This document shows, in pieces, positions 34,818 to 42,698 of a stretch of DNA of 64,000 nucleotides. A program made the translations under genes and the position numbers. This DNA comes from Sulfurimonas sp. HSL3-2 (GTDB taxonomy: Bacteria > Campylobacterota > Campylobacteria > Campylobacterales > Sulfurimonadaceae), in NCBI RefSeq assembly GCF_039645965.1, contig NZ_CP147917.1:496001-560000 (forward strand). Reading direction: 5' to 3'. The notes beneath the pieces were generated by a model, which worked only from the letters and a program-made list of their open reading frames with translations, made no database searches and had not been told where the DNA came from. Positions within the stretch are counted from its first letter, which is position 1; each line of letters starts with the position of its first letter.

Positions 34818-35839
34818 TGCCATACTCCCTCAAGATTGTAGCCGCAGTAAGGACAGATACCGTTTTTATCAAGTTCATTGATAACATATTGGCCTATATG
34901 TCCCCTTCTGTCGATCACTCTTTTTTTACAGCTTGGACAGTAGGTCGATTCGTAATCCTCATCGTCTATATTGCCGACATAAAGATATTTTAGCCCCTCT
35001 TCCTGACCTATCTTATAGGCTCTTCTTAGGGTAGAACCTGGAGTACGCGGAGTGTCAAGCATCTTGTACATAGGGTGAAACGCCGAGAGGTGCCACGGGA
35101 TCGATTTGTCTACTTCTGCTATAAATCTTGCGATATTTCTTATCTCTTCATCAGAATCATTTTTACCTTCGATCAGAAGCGTCGTTATCTCGATCCATAT
35201 CCCTTTTTCATGAGCATATTTTACGGCCTCTAGCACGGGTTTGAGTCTGGCTCCGCAGATATCTTTGTAGAACTCGTCACTGAAGGATTTTATATCGATG
35301 TTCATCCCGTTGATGTAAGGTGCAAGAAGGTCGATGGACTTTTTAGTCTCATAACCGCTGGTGACATAGATGTTTTTGAGTCCCTTCTCATGTGCGAGTT
35401 TTGCAGTATCATAGGTGTACTCAAAAAATACGATCGGTTCGTTGTATGTATATGCGATCGATTCACAGCCGTTTTCTAATGCGAGCTCAACTATACGCTC
35501 AGGCGGAAGTTCCTGTCCGACGATCTCATGATGGTGCTCTTTTGGATATTGTGATATGTCGTAGTTTTGGCAGAATTTACAAGAGAAGTTACATCCTACC
35601 GTTCCAAGAGAAAATGCTCGGCTTTTAGGGAGAAAGTGAAACATCGGTTTTTTCTCGACCGGGTCTATGTTTACCGCAGCTGCAAGCCCATAGACAAGAA
35701 GTTTCAGCTCCCCGTCTTCGACTCTTCTAACACCGCAGATACCGTACTCCCCTTCATCAAGTTTACAGGCTTGTGCACAAGCCTGACACATGACTTTCCC
35801 GCTGTCTAGTTTTTTACTTAACCATGCAGATTGTTTCAT
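34814..35839 (-). CDS. amrS: AmmeMemoRadiSam system radical SAM enzyme
   Basis: 341 residues. The radical SAM cluster motif C-x3-C-x2-C is in GCNFSCKFCQNYDISQ. Before it come a Cys-rich N-terminus (CQACAQACKLDEGEYGICGVR) and NIDPVEKKPMFHFLP, characteristic of the AmmeMemoRadiSam/PflA-like family. The C-terminus has two CxxC pairs (CPSCKK and CPYCGY), probably a zinc ribbon. The partner genes MEMO1 and AMMECR1 are not in this window. The reaction is not established. The 3' end converges on rnz with a 4-base overlap. Confidence 0.9.
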   Translation of the reverse strand: MKQSAWLSKKLDSGKVMCQACAQACKLDEGEYGICGVRRVEDGELKLLVYGLAAAVNIDPVEKKPMFHFLPKSRAFSLGTVGCNFSCKFCQNYDISQYPKEHHHEIVGQELPPERIVELALENGCESIAYTYNEPIVFFEYTYDTAKLAHEKGLKNIYVTSGYETKKSIDLLAPYINGMNIDIKSFSDEFYKDICGARLKPVLEAVKYAHEKGIWIEITTLLIEGKNDSDEEIRNIARFIAEVDKSIPWHLSAFHPMYKMLDTPRTPGSTLRRAYKIGQEEGLKYLYVGNIDDEDYESTYCPSCKKRVIDRRGHIGQYVINELDKNGICPYCGYNLEGVWH

Positions 35840-35899
35840 ATTTTTTTCCTTTCCATCCGAGTGTCTTGGAAATCATCAGCTATCTTTGATCTCATTATT

Positions 35900-36808
35900 T
35901 TAGATAGCGGGAACCGCTTCTACACCGTTACTGCTTTGGATCCTCATATTGGAACCGAAAGTGATCTCTTCAAATCTATGAAGTTCTGAAAGATGCGGTT
36001 TGATATGGCTGGGGATCTTCCATGTCGAGATATCGAAGAGATCGTCAAAAGCTACTTTTATACCGAGGTTCGCCTGATAGGTATGAAGGGAGATATTGTT
36101 GGCATACTCTACAAACAATAAGGCGTATTGCGCCCTATATTTATTCATGACATTGCCCTTTTCATACTGATGGATATATCCGAGCTTTGTCTTGTCTGAC
36201 GGATAGATATCGACACTTGCTCCGTATGAGTTCTCATCCGCTTTATACTCATACTTGACTTTGCTGGCATTGAGAGTCGTATCGATAGTGGCAAAATTGC
36301 TCTGCCATCTTTTTGCAGCTTCTATGTAACCGAGTCTGGTAGTTTCATCCGAGACTTTGTAAGAGGAATCAAGTCGTTTGCCGTCTAGTTTTGTCGCGGC
36401 AGCACCGATCTCTACATACAGACTATCCATCATCATATATCCTGTCGCAAGTGAGGCGGAGTACTGGTCTACTTTTGCCGATGAAGAGTCAGATGCGATC
36501 ATCTTTTGATTTAAGTAGTTGGCTCCTGCTTTGAAGTACCAGTTCTTTATAAAAGGGTTGAATTTAAGTACGGCACCTGTCTTAAAAAAATCTCCTGTAC
36601 CCTCAAGCTTGATCTTTACGGCTTCAGAATCAAACATGATCCCGGCCCCCTCATGAGAACTGTGATCTGTATTGACTCTGGCACCGACTCCGTAAATATT
36701 TATAGTAGTGTCTCTGTTTGCAAGATTGTCTGATGAAGTAGTGGTATCACTTAGTAGGGTTGTTGATAATATTATAGTGGATAAAATAGATAGTTTTAGG
36801 ACTCTCAT
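35900..36808 (-). CDS. Probable outer-membrane beta-barrel protein
   Basis: 302 residues with an N-terminal signal peptide (MRVLKLSILSTIILSTTLLS). The mature part is amphipathic beta-strand rich (AGIMFDSEAVKIKLEG, YIHQYEKGNVMNKYRAQYALLFVEY), like small outer-membrane barrels. The C-terminus (NGVEAVPAI) is not the usual terminal Phe. I do not recognise a family or substrate. The gene appears to stand alone, on the same strand as amrS but 60 bases upstream of it. Confidence 0.65.
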   Translation of the reverse strand: MRVLKLSILSTIILSTTLLSDTTTSSDNLANRDTTINIYGVGARVNTDHSSHEGAGIMFDSEAVKIKLEGTGDFFKTGAVLKFNPFIKNWYFKAGANYLNQKMIASDSSSAKVDQYSASLATGYMMMDSLYVEIGAAATKLDGKRLDSSYKVSDETTRLGYIEAAKRWQSNFATIDTTLNASKVKYEYKADENSYGASVDIYPSDKTKLGYIHQYEKGNVMNKYRAQYALLFVEYANNISLHTYQANLGIKVAFDDLFDISTWKIPSHIKPHLSELHRFEEITFGSNMRIQSSNGVEAVPAI

Positions 36809-36903
36809 ACTAGCTCCTGATCAATAAACTTCCCTATAGTTTAATAGGTCATCTGTTAAGCCATACTTAATTTTTTGATCTACATGTGTCTATAACCGGA
36901 AGA

Positions 36904-37995
36904 TTACTGTTTAAGATTGCCTATCGCATCGACGATCATAGATATCTCTGTCTTAGCTTCGGTAAGAGATTTTTGTGTTCGTTCCGCCAGTTTACGTACT
37001 TCATCGGCGACCACGGCAAAACCGCGTCCATGCTCGCCTGCACGGGCAGCTTCTATGGCGGCGTTAAGCGCAAGCAGGTTCGTCTGGTCGGCTATATCGT
37101 TGATGGCGTCAAGGACTTTATATATCTCTTGGCTTTGAGATTGCAGCTGTGCTATATCTGTCTGCTCTTCGCTGCTGTGTACTTCGCAGCTTTCTAGTTT
37201 ACTCTCCAGATCGCTTACATGTAAGGCTGCCTCGTTTTCAAGGTTTGAGAGTTTCTCTTTTAGCTCGTCTATCGTGACAAGATAAGAGGTCTCGATCTCT
37301 CTCTTTTCGTTTTGCAGTTGTTCTTTCTCATCTGCGACAGAACTGTTCTGCTCTTGGAGTCTGTTATTTTCATCTTTTACATTTAGAAGGTCTTCTTTTA
37401 ACTTGGAAAGTTCGCTTTGAAGGGACTCTATCTTCTCATCTTTAAATGTATCGTCACTCTCTACGACCTTCTCGACGACTACCTCTTTTGTTTTACTAAA
37501 CAGCAGGTAGCCTAAAAAAGTTCCAACGATCAGTGCGATGACAGCAGAGATAACTATAGAGATGTAAGAGACGGATGATTTCTCGACGACCTTTTGAATA
37601 ACGGGTTTGTCTACATATACAGTGCGTATTTCAGGTTCAGGTACCAAAACCGGCTTTTCCTGCTTCATATCCGGTGTCGGCATATCTTTTTTCATACCCA
37701 GATATAACTTCTTAATAGCCTCTATCTCTTCTTTAGGTACAGCTTTTTTCTTTAACGAATCCAACAGTGTCACGGTCGTGCTTTTCAGCTTCTCAAGAGG
37801 GATGTTCATCTCGGAATCCGATGAGAGTATCTTCTCATGGGTCGCAAGGATTAGATAGTAGAGAGAGACTTTGTTTTCTATCGTCAGACGGGGGGATATC
37901 TTGTCTATTTTGTCATTGAGTTTTGCATAATCGGTTTCGAGATTACCTGCAAAAAGATTTATAAATATAAAAAAAGCAAATATAATAATTTTCAT
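36904..37995 (-). CDS. Chemoreceptor-like protein ending just past the MCP hairpin tip
   Basis: 363 residues. Signal or anchor helix ~1-17, a ~120-residue putative periplasmic region, a clear TM at ~143-167, then a long coiled coil (~180-275) and the canonical MCP tip ([37 protein letters not shown]). The protein stops ~20 residues later (DAIGNLKQ), so nearly all of the returning C-terminal helix is missing. HAMP is not evident. The stop codon is clean and no continued MCP reading was found downstream, which suggests a genuine short form rather than an obvious frameshift. Confidence 0.85.
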   Translation of the reverse strand: MKIIIFAFFIFINLFAGNLETDYAKLNDKIDKISPRLTIENKVSLYYLILATHEKILSSDSEMNIPLEKLKSTTVTLLDSLKKKAVPKEEIEAIKKLYLGMKKDMPTPDMKQEKPVLVPEPEIRTVYVDKPVIQKVVEKSSVSYISIVISAVIALIVGTFLGYLLFSKTKEVVVEKVVESDDTFKDEKIESLQSELSKLKEDLLNVKDENNRLQEQNSSVADEKEQLQNEKREIETSYLVTIDELKEKLSNLENEAALHVSDLESKLESCEVHSSEEQTDIAQLQSQSQEIYKVLDAINDIADQTNLLALNAAIEAARAGEHGRGFAVVADEVRKLAERTQKSLTEAKTEISMIVDAIGNLKQ

Positions 37996-38072
37996 ACCTG
38001 TATTAAAGCATAAAACTCTCCAAAAATCAAACTTTATTTAGCTAAAACAGATAAATATAGTAGAATTTCATT

Positions 38073-38846
38073 ATGAAAAAATTAAAGATATTAGTAACAA
38101 ACGATGACGGATATGAGGCAAAGGGTTTACGCTGTTTAATAGAGGCGTTAAAAGATATAGCGGATCTGACTATTGTCGCACCTGCAACGGAGAAATCGGC
38201 TTGCGGACACTCGCTTACATTAACACGTCCTTTGAGGTTTGTAAACGTTGACGACGGCTTTCATAAACTTGATGACGGCACGCCGAGCGACTGCATCTAC
38301 CTTGCACTCAACTCTCTTTTTGAGGGGACAAGACCCGATCTTGTCATTAGCGGTATAAACCGCGGTTCAAATATGGGTGAGGATATCACTTATTCAGGGA
38401 CTTGTGCGGGTGCGATGGAAGCGGTGCTTCACGACATTCCGGCTATCGCCATTTCGCAGGTGGTCGATTTTGCAGTCTCAAACAACGACTACACGCTGGC
38501 ATCAAAGACCATAAGGGAACTTGTACTGAAAATAACTGACGGAAGTTTCCCACTTCCACACAGGGAGTTTTTAAATGTCAATATCCCTTCAGGTGTTACA
38601 GAAGCAAAGATGGTTGTGACCTATGCAGGTTATAGATTTTACGCAAACGACGCGCACCTTCACCGCAATCCAAGAGGGGAAGAATTTTACTGGCTGGGAC
38701 TGCATCCCCTTGCTTTCAAGCCAAGAGAGAAGTACAGCGGACTGTGTGATTATGATGCCATAGAACAGGGGTATATCTCTTTAACGCCTATTCATCTCGA
38801 TCTGAGCGCTTACCACTCTATGAACGTTTTGGAGCAGTGGCTTTGA
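38073..38846 (+). CDS. surE: 5'-nucleotidase SurE
   Basis: 257 residues, opening ILVTNDDGYEAKGL with the metal-binding N-D-D triad. Further family blocks are VAPATEKSACGHSLTLTRP, DGTPSDCIYLAL, SGINRGSNMGEDITYSGTCAGAMEA and FLNVNIP. It dephosphorylates nucleoside monophosphates (and in some species polyphosphate). Its TGA stop overlaps a TTG start of the next gene as TTGA, the same coupling seen at pta/ackA. Confidence 0.95.
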   Translation: MKKLKILVTNDDGYEAKGLRCLIEALKDIADLTIVAPATEKSACGHSLTLTRPLRFVNVDDGFHKLDDGTPSDCIYLALNSLFEGTRPDLVISGINRGSNMGEDITYSGTCAGAMEAVLHDIPAIAISQVVDFAVSNNDYTLASKTIRELVLKITDGSFPLPHREFLNVNIPSGVTEAKMVVTYAGYRFYANDAHLHRNPRGEEFYWLGLHPLAFKPREKYSGLCDYDAIEQGYISLTPIHLDLSAYHSMNVLEQWL

Positions 38847-39484
38847 GATATGCGAGAAGCGAGATGCTTTTTGGAGATGATTTTAAAAAACTCCAAGACG
38901 CAAAGATCCTTCTTTTAGGCGTCGGCGGGGTAGGGAGTGTGTGTCTTGACTGTCTTGTGCGTACAGGTATCACCGACATCACCATCGTGGACTGCGACAC
39001 ATACGACGAGACAAACCAAAACCGCCAGATGTGGTCTGAACTGCATTTGGGAGAGTCGAAAGTAGAGGCTCTAAAAAAGCATTATCCCACTGTAACGGCC
39101 ATACATGTAAAGGTCGATAAAGAGTGGATAGACAGCATCGACTTCGATCAGTACGATCTGGTGCTTGATGCCATAGACGACATCCATGCAAAGCTCTATC
39201 TGGCTCAAAAGACCTATAAAAAACTTATTTCCGCAGTGGGGTCGGCAAAAAGACTTGATCCTACAAAGATAGAGGTCTCTACCATCTGGAAGACTCACGG
39301 TGACAGGTTCGGTGCGAAGATCCGATACGAGCTTAAAAAAAGAAAGTTCTCTAAAAACTATACGGTCATCTTTTCAAGCGAACCGGCAATTGTAAAAGAG
39401 AAAGGCAGTTTTATGGGAGTCACGGGAGCATTCGGGCTTACTATGTGTTCTCAGGCTGTTATGAGACTAACGGGAAAAAAATAG
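38843..39484 (+). CDS. tcdA: ThiF/MoeB-like enzyme, probable tRNA ct6A dehydratase
   Basis: About 213 residues of E1-like fold. The ATP site is LLLGVGGVGSVCLDCL, followed by IVDCDTYDETNQNRQ and DLVLDAIDDIHAKLYL. The length and the N-terminus (RYARSEMLFGDDFKKLQDAK) fit TcdA/CsdL, which cyclises tRNA t6A to ct6A. The late TGAFGLTMCSQAVMR also fits. Start choice: TTG 38843 overlaps the surE stop as TTGA, with GGAG 8 bases upstream; GTG 38837 is in frame but too close to that GGAG. It is part of the surE operon. Confidence 0.85.
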   Translation: MRYARSEMLFGDDFKKLQDAKILLLGVGGVGSVCLDCLVRTGITDITIVDCDTYDETNQNRQMWSELHLGESKVEALKKHYPTVTAIHVKVDKEWIDSIDFDQYDLVLDAIDDIHAKLYLAQKTYKKLISAVGSAKRLDPTKIEVSTIWKTHGDRFGAKIRYELKKRKFSKNYTVIFSSEPAIVKEKGSFMGVTGAFGLTMCSQAVMRLTGKK

Positions 39485-39741
39485 TGGATTTTAAAGAGAT
39501 AGAGAAGTTTCATCCTACAAGCCGGTGCGAGGGGATCATCGGTGACGGATGCGGCGGCGGACGCATCTTCTTTACGGACAAGAAGTCGTTAAAAGTGTTC
39601 GATCCTATGACAAAAGAGGTGATAGAACTTTTAAACGGACTCGATGATCCGAAAGAACTTTCTAAAAAAGGGTGTCACCTTTTCTTTACATGTAAAGATG
39701 AAAAGATGACATTCGATCTCTCAAAGATGAGTCTGGTCTAG
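39484..39741 (+). CDS. Small protein of unknown function (85 aa), end of surE operon
   Basis: About 85 residues from GTG 39484, whose G is the last base of the tcdA stop (TAGTG). It reads VDFKEIEKFHPTSRCEGIIG, then DGCGGGRIFFTDKKSLKVFDP. A Gly/Cys-rich segment (GDGCGGG) is notable. No signal peptide or TM. I do not recognise the family. It contains a TTACATGTAA extended to the 14-bp palindrome CTTTACATGTAAAG at 39684-39697. The stop shares CTAG with the convergent gene's stop. Confidence 0.6.
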   Translation: MDFKEIEKFHPTSRCEGIIGDGCGGGRIFFTDKKSLKVFDPMTKEVIELLNGLDDPKELSKKGCHLFFTCKDEKMTFDLSKMSLV

Positions 39742-40553
39742 AAGTAATATCCCAGACTTACATTGCCGTAGCTGTCACTCGTTGAATCGCTTAATCCTCT
39801 TGAATAGGAGAGATTGAAAAACCAGTTATCGTCTATACTGTAAAACATATATGCAGAGATGCTTTTAAGGTCCTGAACACCTTTGTATATGCTGTTCGCC
39901 TGAAAATATGAGAGGTTCGCATACAGCTTTGGCGTAAAGTTGTATCCTGCTCCTACAGTGTAAGCGTTTGTGTTTTGGTAGTACACGGTATCGGTCGCAT
40001 TGACGACATCCGTATCGTTTATGATCGTATAGCTGTATCCTGCAAATATATTTGCATCACCGAAAGAACGGCTTACATTGACGGATGCGATATAATCCGT
40101 ATTATTGTTGTTGAGGTCTGAGTTATATGTCGGAAGTATGACTCCTGCACCTACTCTTACTCCTACATCGCTTGAGGGATGAAGCATGTATGATGCTGCT
40201 ATGACACTGTCGTTCATTCCGCTGTCGCTGTATCCTTTGCTTGTCGTGTCATAAAACGATGTCGAAGCCTGAAGAGCGAAATCTTTATAATAGTAATCGG
40301 CTTGCAGGGTAGATGTGATAGTATCCGTGTTTGGAGTAAGTGCATAGTTCGTCTGACCCATACCCACACCCACTATGATGTCATAATGGTTATCGTCCAC
40401 CAGACTTTGTTTTGAACACCCTTTAGCATCCGCAAGATCCGTGATAGGTGTGCCTGGACACCTATCAAGACTGTCTTCTACTCCGTCCATATCGCTGTCG
40501 ACATAGGCAAAAAGAGTTGCACTTATAAATAGTAATGCATATATATATCTCAT
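39738..40553 (-). CDS. Secreted protein: thrombospondin-type-3-like calcium motif plus outer-membrane barrel
   Basis: 271 residues. The signal peptide (MRYIYALLFISATLFA) is followed at once by DSDMDGVEDSLDRCPGTP, a TSP3-type calcium-binding repeat often found just before OmpA-like domains. Here it is followed instead by a beta-strand-rich region with alternating aromatic residues (YYKDFALQASTSFYD, YTVGAGYNFTPKLYANLSYF) ending GNVSLGYYF, a typical outer-membrane C-terminal Phe. Role unknown. It is the last gene of a unit with a two-component system and a small secreted protein. Confidence 0.72.
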   Translation of the reverse strand: MRYIYALLFISATLFAYVDSDMDGVEDSLDRCPGTPITDLADAKGCSKQSLVDDNHYDIIVGVGMGQTNYALTPNTDTITSTLQADYYYKDFALQASTSFYDTTSKGYSDSGMNDSVIAASYMLHPSSDVGVRVGAGVILPTYNSDLNNNNTDYIASVNVSRSFGDANIFAGYSYTIINDTDVVNATDTVYYQNTNAYTVGAGYNFTPKLYANLSYFQANSIYKGVQDLKSISAYMFYSIDDNWFFNLSYSRGLSDSTSDSYGNVSLGYYF

Positions 40554-40568
40554 TTTTATCCTTGGCTA

Positions 40569-40949
40569 TTAATGCATAGGAATTTTAACAGGATTTTGTC
40601 CAGAACCGCTACTTTGTGAATCCGGTCTTCCCATCGCTCTCCATTGATTCATCGTTCTTACCTGATTCATCTGTTCGATCTGATTTCTTTCACGAAGTTG
40701 TGAATCCTCTTGCATATTTTTAGTCTGTTGCTGCTGCATCGTTCTTGTTCTTAGCGCTGAGATAGCCTGTTCTCTGTCGGCTTCATTCATAGAGCGCAGT
40801 CTTATTTTAAACTGGTTCATAAGTTGTACACGCTCTTGTGCGGGAGCATTTTGGATTGCATCTATCTGCTCGTCGATCGTCGCTTCCGCGAACACAGTAG
40901 TTAAAGAACCTAAGATAGCTAAAGCTACAAGTTTTTTTGATAATCTCAT
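40569..40949 (-). CDS. Small secreted Gln/Met-rich periplasmic protein
   Basis: About 126 residues from ATG 40949, with AAGGAT 6 bases upstream. The signal peptide is MRLSKKLVALAILGSLTTVFA. The mature protein is helical and rich in Q, M, R and E (QERVQLMNQFKIRLRSMNEADREQ, TRTMQQQQTKNMQEDSQLRE), reminiscent of Spy/CpxP-type periplasmic helices though without a confirmed LTxxQ motif. It lies 55 bases after a histidine kinase gene and 15 before the TSP3/barrel gene. It may be the output or accessory of that system; this is inference. Confidence 0.7.
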   Translation of the reverse strand: MRLSKKLVALAILGSLTTVFAEATIDEQIDAIQNAPAQERVQLMNQFKIRLRSMNEADREQAISALRTRTMQQQQTKNMQEDSQLRERNQIEQMNQVRTMNQWRAMGRPDSQSSGSGQNPVKIPMH

Positions 40950-41004
40950 TTGTAATCCTTTTGATTTGATAACGGTATTATGTCTTAAATGCGTTAGCAA
41001 AGTG

Positions 41005-42048
41005 TTAGCAGTTATCAAGCTTTAAAAAAAAGCTTGTCCCTGTTCCGACTTCGCTTGTTAGTGCTATCCTTATACCCAGTTCGTCACACAGTTTTTTTAC
41101 TATGTGAAGCCCGATGCCGATCCCTCTGTCATGCTCTTTATAAAATCTTTGAAATACCTTGTCGGGATTTTCTATCCCTATGCCCGTATCTTCTATCTCC
41201 AGTACATTCTCTTTACATGTAAGAAAGACGGAGCCGTTCTTTTTATTGTATTTTGCCGCATTTGTCAAAAGATTGTCTAAAATCCTGATAAATGCATCTT
41301 TGTTACATGTAAGCATTTTATCTTCTATATCTGTTTCAAACTCTATCTTCGGATAAAGTTTTTGAATAAAGAGGACTCTTTCTTGGACTACCTCTTTGAG
41401 TGAAAAACTCTCTTTTTGCAGAGTAGTGTTTGTAAGGTAGGCTTTGAGATTCGACTGCAGGTTTAGTATGGTCTGTACGCTTTGCTCTATCCGCTCTATC
41501 TTGGAGTTTTGCTGCAGCTCTTTTTTGAGCATACTTGTATTGAGTCTGAGTGCTGAGAGCGGAGTGTTAAAGTCATGCAGGATATCTTTGATGAGCTCCT
41601 CTGTCAGAACAAGCGCTTTTCTAAGTGGATGCAGAGCATAAAACGAAAAGAGTACTGAGAGCAGGGCTATAATCAGGATAAGAAGAAAGAACTTCAGTAA
41701 AAAACCGTTTTTTAACTTTTCGAGTCGTTCTTGATAATGGCTTTTGCCAAGAGTGAATTTCAGAAGATATTTATCCGAGTCCGTGATACCGAAATATGAT
41801 GAGAGCGTATCGTCGTTTTTATACAGTGTATAAAGCTGTACTTTGTCGTCTTTAGGGATGAACTCTAAGTTCAGGTCATCGCAGTTAAGGCTGAAACTGC
41901 ACACCTTCATCCTGTTAAATATCTCATCATCCATACTCTTGACACTCTCCTTGTACTGCAGGTAAAAGACAGCCCCGACCAAAACGGTTATGGAGATAAA
42001 AAAGAGCAGAAAACTCTTTATAAATGATTCAATTTCAACACGATTCAA
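41005..42048 (-). CDS. Membrane sensor histidine kinase
   Basis: 347 residues. TM1 ~9-29, a short periplasmic sensor (~30-110) with two Cys (MKVCSFSLNCDDL), TM2 ~115-135, then the H-box ILHDFNTPLSALRLN (HDFNTPL instead of the common HELRTPL). The catalytic domain has NLLTNAAKYNKK, EIEDTGIGIENPD and DRGIGIGLHIVKKLC. The small periplasmic domain suggests envelope sensing. Its start overlaps the upstream regulator gene by 14 bases. It contains two TTACATGTAA palindromes 90 bases apart (41213, 41303). Confidence 0.92.
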   Translation of the reverse strand: MNRVEIESFIKSFLLFFISITVLVGAVFYLQYKESVKSMDDEIFNRMKVCSFSLNCDDLNLEFIPKDDKVQLYTLYKNDDTLSSYFGITDSDKYLLKFTLGKSHYQERLEKLKNGFLLKFFLLILIIALLSVLFSFYALHPLRKALVLTEELIKDILHDFNTPLSALRLNTSMLKKELQQNSKIERIEQSVQTILNLQSNLKAYLTNTTLQKESFSLKEVVQERVLFIQKLYPKIEFETDIEDKMLTCNKDAFIRILDNLLTNAAKYNKKNGSVFLTCKENVLEIEDTGIGIENPDKVFQRFYKEHDRGIGIGLHIVKKLCDELGIRIALTSEVGTGTSFFLKLDNC

Positions 42049-42676
42049 TGCTGTACCCCACGCCGCGGATATTTTTTATATCTAAACCTGTCTGCTGTTT
42101 GAGCTTAGTGATGGCGACTCTAAGTGCACTCGATGACGGATTTTCCATGCACTCGTAAAGCTCATCTTTATCCACAATTTTGCCTTTTGAAAGTATGAGC
42201 AGGTCAAACATCAGAAGCAGCATATGGCTAAGATTCAGACGCTCATTACTTTTAAACAGCTCTTTTGTAGAAGGGTCGTATCTTATTTCACCGCAGACAA
42301 TATCATGCTTAATCTTCTGCATCTTGGCATCGATGCGAAGCAGAAGTTCTTCGGGAAAGAAAGGTTTTTTTATGTAATCATCCGCACCCAGGGCAAAACC
42401 GCGTGCCATCGTTTTAAGGTCGACCATCGCACTTATAAAGATGGTCGGAGTCTTGTCATCTGCCTCTCTAAGTGCATCAAGAAGTTCTAAACCGTCAAGT
42501 TTGGGGACGTTTATATCAAAGACGTAAAGGTCGTAACTGTTTTTGTAAGAGAACTCTACCGCTTCTTCACCATCCACCGCAAGATCGACCTCATATCCGC
42601 TTTCTTCAAGCAGTTCAAGAAGTGTCTCGCCGAGATTATTGTCATCTTCTAAGAGTAATATCCTGTTCTTCTTCAT
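42035..42676 (-). CDS. OmpR-family response regulator
   Basis: 213 residues. The receiver has LLLEDDNNLGETLLELL, phospho-acceptor Asp in LYVFDINVPKLDGLELL and the Lys in IKKPFFPEELL. The C-terminal winged-helix domain ends NIRGVGYSIESC. It is the first gene of a four-gene minus-strand unit (regulator, kinase, small secreted protein, TSP3/barrel protein). Probably regulates that envelope set. Confidence 0.92.
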   Translation of the reverse strand: MKKNRILLLEDDNNLGETLLELLEESGYEVDLAVDGEEAVEFSYKNSYDLYVFDINVPKLDGLELLDALREADDKTPTIFISAMVDLKTMARGFALGADDYIKKPFFPEELLLRIDAKMQKIKHDIVCGEIRYDPSTKELFKSNERLNLSHMLLLMFDLLILSKGKIVDKDELYECMENPSSSALRVAITKLKQQTGLDIKNIRGVGYSIESC

Positions 42677-42698
42677 AGGTACACTTTACATCTATTTT

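Noticed and set aside
36904-36960. Possibility that the short chemoreceptor is a frameshifted full MCP
   Set aside because: After the stop I see no continued MCP arm in any frame before the next gene, so no frameshift is evident; kept as a short form and listed as a finding.
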